Positions 1-5,982 of a DNA stretch of 9,312 bases are shown here, piece after piece. The translations under genes and the position numbers were made by a program. Under the pieces are notes generated by a model that saw nothing but the letters and a program-made list of their open reading frames with translations, was not told the DNA's origin and made no database searches. Location: contig CABTMH010000057.1 in NCBI GenBank assembly GCA_902485915.1, positions 1-9,312 on the forward strand, given 5' to 3'. How positions within the stretch are numbered: the first letter of the stretch is position 1; the number at the start of each line of letters is the position of its first letter. The DNA is from an uncultured Oribacterium sp. (GTDB lineage Bacteria > Bacillota > Clostridia > Lachnospirales > Lachnospiraceae).

Positions 1-19
1 ACGTGTGCTCTTCCGATCT
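1..19. other. Illumina TruSeq adapter remnant (not genomic)
   Basis: The first 19 bases, ACGTGTGCTCTTCCGATCT, are identical to the 3' end of the standard TruSeq read-2 adapter as I know it. They translate to MCSSD in the frame of the following gene, so an apparent ATG start at base 3 is an artefact. Genomic sequence begins at about base 20. Confidence 0.95.
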
Positions 20-20
20 A

Positions 21-800
21 AACGATGAGATCGTCGACGGTTACCTCGGCCCGGATACCAGAGCAGCCCTCGAGGACCCGAACGCGATGCCGTACGCGAT
101 GCGTCTCGGCGAGCAGTCGGATTCCGTCAAGAACCTGCAGGAGTACCTCGCGAAGTACGGCTACCTCGATAAGAGCAGCATCACCGGCTACTATGGTGAA
201 GTGACGAAGAACGCCGTCGCAAGCTTCCAGAAGGCGAACGGACTTACCCAGGATGGTGCGGCCGGTGCACAGACCATGAACGTGTTCTACAGCGGTAAGG
301 CGAAGTCGAAGCCGAAGAACAGTTCGAGCAGCACAGGTGCTAACCGGAACAACAGCACATCGTCTGGGAACAAGAATAATAACAAGAGTAACAGCAGCAG
401 TGCAGTGAGTGGCAATGTCGGCGGCGGAGCAACGGTTTCCGGATCCGCATCGGCACTGATCTCCATCGCATCGTCGAAGATCGGCTGCCCGTATGTATGG
501 GGCGCCAAGGGACCGAACAGCTTCGACTGCTCCGGCTTCGTCTACTGGTGTCTCAACCAGGCAGGCGTCGGTGTATCCTACATGACCTCTGCCGGATGGC
601 GTAATCCGGGACGATTCCGCCGCGTATCCTACAACGAGCTGCAGGCCGGCGATATCATCGTCGTATCCGGCCACGTCGGTATCGTAGCGGGCGGTGGCAC
701 CGTCATCGATGCATCCTCCTCGAACGGACGTGTCGTACATAGATCACTCGGTTCCTGGTGGGCGAACCACTTCATCGCCGGCTGGAGAATCTTCAGCTGA
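21..800 (+). CDS. NlpC/P60 cell-wall endopeptidase with peptidoglycan-binding repeats, 5'-truncated
   Basis: This is the C-terminal 259 codons of a secreted peptidoglycan hydrolase; the start and any signal peptide lie off the contig, and the ATG at base 3 is adapter. Counting from the first genomic codon, residues 1-18 (DGYLGPDTRAAL) look like the tail of one PG_binding_1 repeat and residues about 27-90 form a second (GYYGEVTKNAVASFQ). Residues about 91-140 are a low-complexity Ser/Asn/Lys/Gly linker. Residues about 141-259 form an NlpC/P60 domain with the nucleophile in FDCSGF (Cys170) and the histidine in SGHVGIV (His218). The third polar position falls at VIDAS (Asp230), where His is commoner in the family. 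Such enzymes cleave stem peptides of peptidoglycan outside the cell, in turnover or daughter-cell separation. It converges on the lysR gene and has no evident link to the atp operon. Confidence 0.9.
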   Translation, partial: NDEIVDGYLGPDTRAALEDPNAMPYAMRLGEQSDSVKNLQEYLAKYGYLDKSSITGYYGEVTKNAVASFQKANGLTQDGAAGAQTMNVFYSGKAKSKPKNSSSSTGANRNNSTSSGNKNNNKSNSSSAVSGNVGGGATVSGSASALISIASSKIGCPYVWGAKGPNSFDCSGFVYWCLNQAGVGVSYMTSAGWRNPGRFRRVSYNELQAGDIIVVSGHVGIVAGGGTVIDASSSNGRVVHRSLGSWWANHFIAGWRIFS

Positions 801-806
801 TATTAA

Positions 807-863
807 AAACCCTCTGCAGTCACTGTGTTTTCATCAGGAAAACGCAGTGATTGCAGAGGGTTT
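807..863. terminator. Bidirectional intrinsic terminator between convergent genes
   Basis: A 26-bp stem (807-832 with 838-863) encloses the 5-nt loop ATCAG. In the rightward transcript its two non-Watson-Crick positions are G-U wobbles; in the leftward one they become A-C mismatches. Rightward it is followed by CGTGTTTTT; leftward it runs directly into TTTTTAATA, a proper U-tract. It lies in the 71-bp gap between the hydrolase stop and the lysR stop and can serve both genes. Confidence 0.9.
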
Positions 864-871
864 CGTGTTTT

Positions 872-1762
872 TCAGTGCTTGATTTTGATGAACTCCTGCA
901 GCAGTGTTTCCGCCGCGGTCGACAGCTGCCGTGACTGATCGACGATCGCACAGAAGGTCCGGTCCGGCAGCGGGTCGGTGAGCTGGATACGATAGACCTC
1001 GCCACGCTGCAGGGCATCCCGTGCGAGCGCCTCCGGATAGAAGCCGATGCCGAGATCGTACGCCACCATCGGCAGGATCTGGTCCGTGGAGGAGGCCTCC
1101 AGCTCGGGATCGAACGGCAGCTGATGATTCAGAAAGTACTGCACATAGAGCTCGCGGGTGCCGGTGTCGCGGCCGACGCTGATGAGCGGATAGGTATCGA
1201 GCTCACGCAGAGACATTGGCCGCTCCGCAAGGTGCCGGAGCCCAGGACCGACGAGGGGGATCTCCTTAAAGGTAAAGAGCGGCTCCATCGAAAGCGTACC
1301 GTGAATCGACAGTGGTGTGGTCACGAGCGCGATGTCGGCGAGACCGTTTTTCAGTGCCTTCAGCGCACGTGGGGTCGAGTGGTTCGAGATACTGATGCTG
1401 ATTTCCGGGAAGCGCTTCTTGAAGTCCCGGAGCACCGGCAGCAGCACGAGACGGAGGGCGTTCTCGGAGGCGGCGATGGTGACATGACCGGTCTCCATAT
1501 TGACATCCTTCCGGAGCTCCCGCTCGCCGAAGCTCAGCTGCTCATACGCGATCGCCACATGCTCATAGAGCTTCTGCCCGACCTGTGTCAGCGTGATGCC
1601 GCGCTTGCCACGGTGCATCAGCTTACAGCCGAGCTCTGCCTCGAGGCTGTTCATCGCGCGGCTCACGTTCGGCTGATTCGAGCCGAGCATGCGCGCTGCC
1701 TGCGTGAAGCTGCGGTAGGTGCCGACATAATAAAAGATACGATAATAATCATAAGAAACCAT
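872..1762 (-). CDS. LysR-type transcriptional regulator
   Basis: This 296-residue protein has the normal LysR length and layout. An N-terminal winged helix-turn-helix spans residues about 1-60 (FTQAARMLGSNQPNVSRAM, 19-37, as the HTH; wing around GKRGITLTQVG). A linker helix spans about 60-88, and a periplasmic-binding-protein-like effector domain spans about 91-293, starting TGHVTIAASENALR. The ATG at 1762 is chosen because AAAGGAG (1773-1767, minus strand) lies 4 nt before it and the next residues fit the family. It is divergent from the ATP synthase operon across a 387-bp control region that holds a perfect LysR box, so the atp operon and its own gene are the likely targets. The effector cannot be predicted; the closest named LysR subgroup is unknown to me. 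Confidence 0.93.
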   Translation of the reverse strand: MVSYDYYRIFYYVGTYRSFTQAARMLGSNQPNVSRAMNSLEAELGCKLMHRGKRGITLTQVGQKLYEHVAIAYEQLSFGERELRKDVNMETGHVTIAASENALRLVLLPVLRDFKKRFPEISISISNHSTPRALKALKNGLADIALVTTPLSIHGTLSMEPLFTFKEIPLVGPGLRHLAERPMSLRELDTYPLISVGRDTGTRELYVQYFLNHQLPFDPELEASSTDQILPMVAYDLGIGFYPEALARDALQRGEVYRIQLTDPLPDRTFCAIVDQSRQLSTAAETLLQEFIKIKH

Positions 1763-1890
1763 AGGACTCCTTTACGGTTAGCAGGTATCGAATGACCAGA
1801 AACATTTTTATGAGATAGAGGAGTCAACGACACGAAGATACGGCTTCGCGACATCAATAGAGAATATTTCCAAAAATAAACAGACTCCTT
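1763..1890 (-). promoter_or_regulatory. lysR mRNA leader with SD, anti-SD and anti-anti-SD segments
   Basis: From the predicted start near 1890 the leftward transcript reads, in order: AAGGAGTC (1890-1883), its complement GACTCCTC (1825-1818), then the real SD AAAGGAGTCC (1773-1764). The middle segment can pair 7 bp with either the first copy or the SD, giving two mutually exclusive folds. CGAAG (1833-1837) and CTTCG (1844-1848) form a further small hairpin. The complementarity is visible; a switch function is inference. Confidence 0.4.
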
Positions 1891-1896
1891 GTTAGG

Positions 1897-1925
1897 AATA
1901 TATCAAAATGAACAATCTATGTCAA
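1897..1925 (-). promoter_or_regulatory. Promoter of the lysR gene
   Basis: On the minus strand a perfect -35 TTGACA (1925-1920) is followed after 17 bp by TATATT (1902-1897), a good sigma-A-type -10. The predicted start is near 1892-1890, giving a leader of about 128 nt. The -35 lies inside the LysR box, which fits negative autoregulation. Confidence 0.75.
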
Positions 1926-1933
1926 AACGACAT
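1919..1933. promoter_or_regulatory. LysR-box operator (T-N11-A palindrome)
   Basis: ATGTC-AAAAC-GACAT is a perfect 5-bp dyad with a 5-bp centre and matches the T-N11-A rule for LysR-type recognition sites (T1920, A1932). Its centre (1926) is about 65 bp upstream of the predicted atp start (about 1990), the usual location of the LysR recognition site, and it covers the regulator's own -35. Confidence 0.7.
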
Positions 1934-1956
1934 GAAAAATATATAAAAAATACGGC

Positions 1957-1984
1957 TTGAATATGCTTTGCTTCGGAATATAAT
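1957..1984 (+). promoter_or_regulatory. Promoter of the ATP synthase operon
   Basis: TTGAAT (1957-1962), a 16-bp spacer and a perfect TATAAT (1979-1984) form a sigma-A-type promoter. An A/T-only stretch directly upstream (about 1934-1951) resembles an UP element. Initiation is expected near 1988-1992, giving a leader of about 160 nt before atpB. Confidence 0.8.
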
Positions 1985-1995
1985 AGCAACCGAAG
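1971..1995. promoter_or_regulatory. Dyad flanking the atp -10 box
   Basis: CTTCGG (1971-1976) and CCGAAG (1990-1995) are perfect inverted half-sites 13 bp apart that bracket TATAAT and the predicted start. The position suits a repressor operator, but a 6-bp dyad can arise by chance and no family match is recognised. Confidence 0.3.
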
Positions 1996-2047
1996 TAATC
2001 GGGAGCACTATGCCTGCTGGAAAAGGGGGGGCTGCCCTGCATATATG

Positions 2048-2082
2048 AATTCCGTCGGCCGGTTTCGGTACGGAATTTTTTT
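2048..2082 (+). terminator. Leader terminator / attenuator upstream of atpB
   Basis: AATTCCGT (2048-2055) pairs perfectly with ACGGAATT (2070-2077). An inner CCG/CGG pairing closes the loop GTTT, and seven T residues run over 2076-2082. This is a standard intrinsic terminator, about 60 nt after the predicted start and 67 nt before atpB, so full-length atp mRNA must read through it. No known riboswitch class is recognised in 1990-2047; the G-rich run near 2025-2031 may contribute alternative pairing. Confidence 0.7.
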
Positions 2083-2109
2083 ATTGCATACGGCATCCGG
2101 AGCGACATC

Positions 2110-2142
2110 CCTCCTGAGCACTTACGTAAAAGAAAATGGAGG
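2110..2142 (+). promoter_or_regulatory. Possible SD-masking pairing before atpB
   Basis: CCTCC (2110-2114) can pair with the atpB Shine-Dalgarno core GGAGG (2138-2142) across a 23-nt loop that contains the palindrome TTACGTAA. Five base pairs alone are weak evidence. Confidence 0.25.
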
Positions 2143-2149
2143 TAGTAGA

Positions 2150-2836
2150 ATGGAGCAATTTACTTCGGAACTCCAGGAACAGCTGCAGGTCGCCACTGCA
2201 TTCACGATTCCGGTGTTCGGAGGGATTCAAGTTGCCGAATCGACCGTCATCACCTGGGTGATCATGGCTGTACTGGCTGCGCTGTCCATCTATCTGGGAT
2301 CGAACCTGAAGGTACACAACCCGGGTAAACGTCAGCAGGTCGCAGAGATGATCGTCACCTTCCTGGACAACTTCATCAACGGGATGCTGGGAGAGAAGGG
2401 AAAGCAGTATGGAACCCTGATTTCCGTCATCCTCATCTATATCGGAGTGTCCAACGTGATCGGTCTGTTCGGACTGAAACCGCCGACCAAGGATCTGAAT
2501 GTTACGGTCGCTCTTTCCCTCATCAGTATCGTACTGATCGAGGTCGCGGGTATCCGCGCGAAGGGTGCGAAGGGCTGGCTGAAGAGCTTTTCACAGCCGG
2601 TCGCGATCGTCACACCGATCAACATCCTCGAGCTGGTGATTCGTCCGCTGTCCCTGTGCATGCGACTGTTCGGTAATGTACTCGGCGCATTTATCATCAT
2701 GGAGCTGATCAAAATGGTCGTTCCGGTCGGCGTTCCGGCCATCTTCAGTCTCTATTTCGATATATTCGACGGACTGATTCAGGCGTACGTCTTCGTATTC
2801 CTGACATCGCTTTACATCCAGGACGCGGTGGAGTAA
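2150..2836 (+). CDS. atpB: F1Fo ATP synthase subunit a
   Basis: This 228-residue integral membrane protein forms the two ion half-channels next to the c-ring. TGGAGG (2137-2142) lies 7 nt before the ATG at 2150, so this start is preferred over an in-frame ATG at 2045, which lies upstream of the leader terminator. Hydrophobic segments occur at about 32-50, 88-108, 119-134, 173-193 and 197-222. The signature SLCMRLFGN (168-176) carries the essential stator arginine, Arg172 (E. coli Arg210). PTKDLNVT (112-119) and the C-terminal LIQAYVFVFLTSLYI (209-223), with Gln211, are also family motifs. The protein is short compared with E. coli (271) but within the range of Gram-positive enzymes. It is the first operon gene; no atpI precedes it. 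Confidence 0.97.
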   Translation: MEQFTSELQEQLQVATAFTIPVFGGIQVAESTVITWVIMAVLAALSIYLGSNLKVHNPGKRQQVAEMIVTFLDNFINGMLGEKGKQYGTLISVILIYIGVSNVIGLFGLKPPTKDLNVTVALSLISIVLIEVAGIRAKGAKGWLKSFSQPVAIVTPINILELVIRPLSLCMRLFGNVLGAFIIMELIKMVVPVGVPAIFSLYFDIFDGLIQAYVFVFLTSLYIQDAVE

Positions 2837-3029
2837 ACCGCAGCTGTCCTGTGACCGTCTCCCCTGCTTCGGCCAATGCCGTCGACCGGGAGATCGTCAC
2901 GCAGCAAATGTGAAACATCCCCTTCATTTCGAAATGGAGGGCGGTAGACATAGGATGACCATCCAGCACAGAATACAGAAGAAGCCGTGATGGTCGCTGA
3001 TTTATGAATGAATTTAAAGGAGAAAAATT
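2837..3029 (+). promoter_or_regulatory. Structured atpB-atpE intercistronic spacer
   Basis: This 193-nt gap has no convincing gene. A 13-nt arm pair (2851-2863 with 2888-2900, two central mismatches) encloses CGGC-CAAT-GCCG (2870-2881). A second hairpin pairs CCCTTCATTT (2920-2929) with AAATGGAGGG (2932-2941). GACCATC (2957-2963) can pair with GATGGTC (2989-2995). The spacer ends in the strong atpE SD AAAGGAG (3016-3022). By analogy with the atpE translational enhancer of E. coli it may raise c-subunit synthesis; this is inference. Confidence 0.5.
2867..2883 (+). repeat. Inverted element, left copy flanking atpE
   Basis: CTTCGGCCAATGC (2867-2879) is the exact reverse complement of 3364-3376. 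Extended to 2883 the match is 16 of 17. The two copies lie in the spacers on either side of atpE and share the core GGCCAATGC with the inverted copy in the atpG-atpD spacer. Confidence 0.6.
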
Positions 3030-3251
3030 ATGAGCGTAACAGCAATTGGTGTCGGTTTAGCAGCATTCGCCTGCATCGGTGCAGGTCTTTCCATCGGTAT
3101 CGCAACCGGTAAGGCCGCAGAGGCCATCGCAAGACAGCCGGAGGCAGACGGCAAGATCATGAGAATCCTGCTTCTGGGCTGCGCCCTCGCCGAGGCAACC
3201 GCAATCTACGGCTTCGTCCTCGGTATCCTCTGCATCTTCTTCCTGGGCTGA
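3030..3251 (+). CDS. atpE: F1Fo ATP synthase subunit c (proteolipid)
   Basis: This 73-residue helical hairpin forms the rotor ring in the membrane. Helix 1 spans about 4-32 with GAGLSIGIATG (17-27). The polar loop ARQPEAD (34-40) has the conserved Arg-Gln-Pro, and helix 2 spans about 44-71 with the ion-carrying Glu55 in ALAEATAIYG. The positions that hold Gln and Ser as Na+ ligands in Na+ enzymes such as Ilyobacter read Ile and Ala here (helix 1 Ile22; Ala56 after Glu55), so H+ coupling is more likely. The start has AAAGGAG 7 nt upstream. Long structured gaps separate it from both neighbours, consistent with separate control of a subunit needed in many copies. Confidence 0.97.
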   Translation: MSVTAIGVGLAAFACIGAGLSIGIATGKAAEAIARQPEADGKIMRILLLGCALAEATAIYGFVLGILCIFFLG

Positions 3252-3423
3252 TTTTTTGATTCCGTGTGCCCGTACACGTATCCACTGAATGCTCTCCATG
3301 CGGGAGGATAAGAAGCGGATGTGTACAGCCTGCGAGGTTTCGCGGGAGGGTGCCGATGAGACTGCATTGGCCGAAGGCGGTGCAGCGAAAAGACAGTCGT
3401 ACAGTGAAAACAGGAGAAGAAAC
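3252..3423 (+). promoter_or_regulatory. Structured atpE-atpF intercistronic spacer
   Basis: This 172-nt gap starts with a T6 run directly after the atpE stop. Visible stems: CGTGT/ACACG (3263-3267, 3274-3278) or the alternative GTACAC plus ATCC (3272-3283) with GGAT plus GTGTAC (3317-3326); CTCC/GGAG (3294-3306) inside the latter; CCTGCGA-GGTT-TCGCGGG (3329-3346); and a hairpin closed by CTGCA/TGCAG (3362-3385). An in-frame ATG at 3289 would add 45 residues to subunit b but lacks family similarity. Confidence 0.5.
3360..3376 (-). repeat. Inverted element, right copy flanking atpE
   Basis: GCATTGGCCGAAG (3364-3376) is the exact reverse complement of 2867-2879, and 16 of 17 bases match over 3360-3376. 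In the mRNA the two copies could pair and loop out the whole atpE reading frame. Confidence 0.6.
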
Positions 3424-3930
3424 ATGTTAAGAGTAGATATCAACTTATTATTTACCGTGATCAACCTGCTGTTCCTGGCTTTCCTTATGAAGAAGTTCCT
3501 CTTCAAGCCGGTACGCGCGATCCTCGAGAAGCGTCAGAACGAGATCGAGGCATCGTTTAAGAATGCAGATGCCGTCAATCAGGAGGCAGCAGCGCTGAAG
3601 GAGAAGTATGAGGCGAGCCTCTCGAACATCGAGACGGAGCGCCAGGAGACCATCAACCAGGCGAAGATCGATGCGTCGAAGGAATACGACGAGATCATCC
3701 ACAACGCAAACAAGAAGGCCGACAAGATCATCGCCGAGGCGAAGATCCAGGCCGAGAAGGATGCCGAGACGAAGCAGCGTGAGATGCAGCAGCAGATGGC
3801 AGTGCTCGTCGCACAGGCAGCCTATAAGATCGCAACCTCCCATGACAGCGCAGCGAACGACAGCCAGCTGTTTGATCAGTTCCTGAGCGACAGCGAGGGT
3901 CAGCAGCCAAACGGCACGAAGGAGGCATAA
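3424..3930 (+). CDS. atpF: F1Fo ATP synthase subunit b
   Basis: This is a 168-residue peripheral-stalk subunit. One N-terminal membrane helix (about residues 5-24, INLLFTVINLLFLAFLM) leads into KPVRAILEKRQNEI with Arg37, the usual motif at the membrane exit, then a long charged coiled coil (about 33-140) rich in Ala/Glu/Lys. The C-terminal part contacts delta, here the N-terminal part of the next gene product. The ATG at 3424 is preferred because AGGAG (3412-3416) lies 7 nt upstream and the membrane segment starts at once. Its 3' end overlaps the AAGGAGG (3919-3925) that serves the fusion gene, 3 nt downstream: the only tight junction in the operon, suggesting translational coupling. Confidence 0.95.
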   Translation: MLRVDINLLFTVINLLFLAFLMKKFLFKPVRAILEKRQNEIEASFKNADAVNQEAAALKEKYEASLSNIETERQETINQAKIDASKEYDEIIHNANKKADKIIAEAKIQAEKDAETKQREMQQQMAVLVAQAAYKIATSHDSAANDSQLFDQFLSDSEGQQPNGTKEA

Positions 3931-3933
3931 GCG

Positions 3934-5982
3934 ATGACGCAGAATGCAAGAGAGATTGCAGAACATCTGATTCAGCTGCAGGTTTCTCCGAGCGTGATGA
4001 GTTCGACCTCACGTATCTTCGAGGTTCTGCCGGAAACTCTTTCCGAGCTCGGCGATCCGACCGTGTCACTGGAGAAGAAAAACACCATCATCGACAGTGT
4101 GTTCCCGACCGAGGTGCGCGATACCCTGAAGCTTCTCTGCGAGGATAATGCCCTCCGTCTGTGGAAGGACATCGCGGAGCAGTACAGCGAGCTTCGTGCG
4201 ACCGCAGAGCGCCAGATTCAGGTTCGTCTCCGCTATGTGACGAAGCCGACGGAGAAGCAGCTCCTGAATATTCAGAAGTTCGTTTTAGATAAGTATAAGA
4301 CACAGCACTTCGATTTCCAGATGCAGGAGGATAAGGCGCTCGGTGGCGGCTTCATCCTCGAGGTGGGCAACGATCAGTACGACTGGTCGACGAGCGGCCG
4401 TCGGAATCAGTTCCTCGAGCAGATTCGGAATACCCGCTCCAGCCTCACAAGCGATGCCGACATCCTGACGATTCTTCAGAAGGGCATCTCGAACTTCGAC
4501 CTGAAGGCCGAGAAGAAGGAAATCGGCTTCATCGAGAGCGTCGGTGATGGTATCGCCATCATGAACGGCCTCGATCATGCCATGTATGGTGAGGTCATCG
4601 AGTTCGATAACGGGACGAAGGGTATGGTACAGAACATCGAGCGGAACCGCATCGGTGTCATCCTCTTCGGCGATGAGACCGGACTCGGCGAGGGCAGCCG
4701 CGGTATGCGTACCGGTCGTATGGCCGGCGTGCCGGTATCCAACGACTACCTCGGTCGTGTCGTGAACGCCCTCGGTGAGCCGATCGACGGTCTCGGTCCG
4801 ATCCATGAGGATGAGTACCGTGCCATCGAGCAGCCGGCACCGGGCATCATCGATCGTCAGCCGGTCAATGAGCCGCTGCAGACCGGTATCCTCGCGATCG
4901 ACTCGATGTTCCCGATCGGTCGTGGACAGCGTGAGCTGATCATCGGCGACCGTCAGACTGGTAAGACCTCCATCGCGATGGATACGATCCTGAACCAGGC
5001 CGACAAGAACTGTATCTGTATCTATGTCGCCATCGGTCAGAAGGAGTCGACCGTCGCTTCGCTCGTCGAGAACCTGAAGAAGCACGATGCGATGAAGTAC
5101 ACCTGCGTCATGGCGGCCACCGCGGCCGATCCGGCGCCGATCCAGTACATCGCACCGTATGCTGCGACCTCTCTCGCCGAGTACTTTATGTACAAGGGAC
5201 AGGATGTCCTGATCGTCTACGACGACCTCAGCAAGCATGCCGTCGCCTATCGTGCACTGTCACTGCTTCTCGGTCGTGCACCTGGACGTGAGGCGTACCC
5301 TGGCGATGTCTTCTATCTGCACTCGAGACTCCTCGAGCGTTCCTGCCGTCTCAGTGAGAAGCTCGGTGGTGGCTCCATCACCGCACTTCCGATCATCGAG
5401 ACCCAGGATGGTGATGTATCGGCCTATATCCCGACGAACGTCATCTCCATCACCGATGGTCAGATCTTCCTCGAGAGTAACCTCTTCTTCGAGGGTCAGC
5501 GCCCGGCCGTTAACGTCGGTCTGTCCGTATCCCGAGTCGGTGGTGCAGCGCAGGCGAAGGCTATGAAGAAGGCCTCCGGCTCCCTCCGTATCGATCTCGC
5601 GCAGTATCGTGAGATGGCCGTCTTCACGCAGTTCTCCTCGGATCTCGATCAGAACACCCGTGATCTCCTGACCCAGGGTAAGGTGCTCATGGAGCTTCTG
5701 AAGCAGCCGCTCGGTCATCCGATGTCCCTGGCGGATCAGGTCATCACCCTCGTCACCGCGCTCAACAAGAAGCTGATGAGCGTCGAGCCGAAGCATGTCA
5801 AGGAATTCCAGGGAGAGATGCTCACGTATTTCGCGCAGCGCTATCCGGAGATCGGTAAGAATCTCGAGATTTCGAAGGTCCTCGATGACGATGCGAAGAA
5901 GAGTATCCTGAACGTCGCCGACGAGTTCCTGAAGCTCTGGGACAGCGAGCATAAGTCATCGGAAAGCATGAGCGCAGTCTAA
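3934..5982 (+). CDS. atpHA: ATP synthase delta-alpha fusion protein
   Basis: One 682-residue frame contains a complete delta subunit and a complete alpha subunit. Residues 1 to about 168 are delta: a helical N-terminal domain and the C-terminal signature DKALGGGFILEVGNDQYD (133-150) and SGRRNQFLEQI. Alpha starts at about 174 with the usual N-terminal helix (DADILTILQKGISNFDL). It continues through the beta-barrel, Walker A GDRQTGKT (338-345), Walker B VLIVYDD (425-431), PGREAYPGDVFYLHSRLLER and the arginine-finger motif SVSRVGGAAQ (531-540, Arg534), to a helical C-terminal domain. Alpha is about 510 residues, normal for the family. The junction has no stop, no SD and no in-frame start; the first in-frame ATG in alpha is at 4561, too far in. 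Mycobacterial b-delta fusions are known; I do not recall a described delta-alpha fusion. Native alpha:delta is 3:1, so the fusion poses a stoichiometry problem unless it is processed. SD AAGGAGG lies 8 nt before the ATG. Confidence 0.95.
   Translation: MTQNAREIAEHLIQLQVSPSVMSSTSRIFEVLPETLSELGDPTVSLEKKNTIIDSVFPTEVRDTLKLLCEDNALRLWKDIAEQYSELRATAERQIQVRLRYVTKPTEKQLLNIQKFVLDKYKTQHFDFQMQEDKALGGGFILEVGNDQYDWSTSGRRNQFLEQIRNTRSSLTSDADILTILQKGISNFDLKAEKKEIGFIESVGDGIAIMNGLDHAMYGEVIEFDNGTKGMVQNIERNRIGVILFGDETGLGEGSRGMRTGRMAGVPVSNDYLGRVVNALGEPIDGLGPIHEDEYRAIEQPAPGIIDRQPVNEPLQTGILAIDSMFPIGRGQRELIIGDRQTGKTSIAMDTILNQADKNCICIYVAIGQKESTVASLVENLKKHDAMKYTCVMAATAADPAPIQYIAPYAATSLAEYFMYKGQDVLIVYDDLSKHAVAYRALSLLLGRAPGREAYPGDVFYLHSRLLERSCRLSEKLGGGSITALPIIETQDGDVSAYIPTNVISITDGQIFLESNLFFEGQRPAVNVGLSVSRVGGAAQAKAMKKASGSLRIDLAQYREMAVFTQFSSDLDQNTRDLLTQGKVLMELLKQPLGHPMSLADQVITLVTALNKKLMSVEPKHVKEFQGEMLTYFAQRYPEIGKNLEISKVLDDDAKKSILNVADEFLKLWDSEHKSSESMSAV

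Noticed and set aside
18..740. Minus-strand 240-codon frame opposite the hydrolase gene
   Set aside because: Shadow of the NlpC/P60 frame; no recognisable motifs and it lies across a clear peptidase signature.
1985..2047. Known riboswitch class upstream of the leader terminator
   Set aside because: About 60 nt with a G7 run but no conserved core I can match to a described class.
2045..2149. Upstream in-frame ATG that would lengthen subunit a by 35 residues
   Set aside because: No SD, it lies before the leader terminator, and the added residues do not resemble the family; TGGAGG precedes the ATG at 2150.
2955..2990. An 11-codon ORF (MTIQHRIQKKP) in the atpB-atpE spacer preceded by GGAGGG
   Set aside because: The SD spacing of 13 nt is long, the peptide is very short and no conservation can be judged; could be a leader peptide but is not supported.
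3252..3278. T6 run after atpE as an internal terminator
   Set aside because: No GC-rich hairpin directly precedes the T run, so it is not a convincing terminator.
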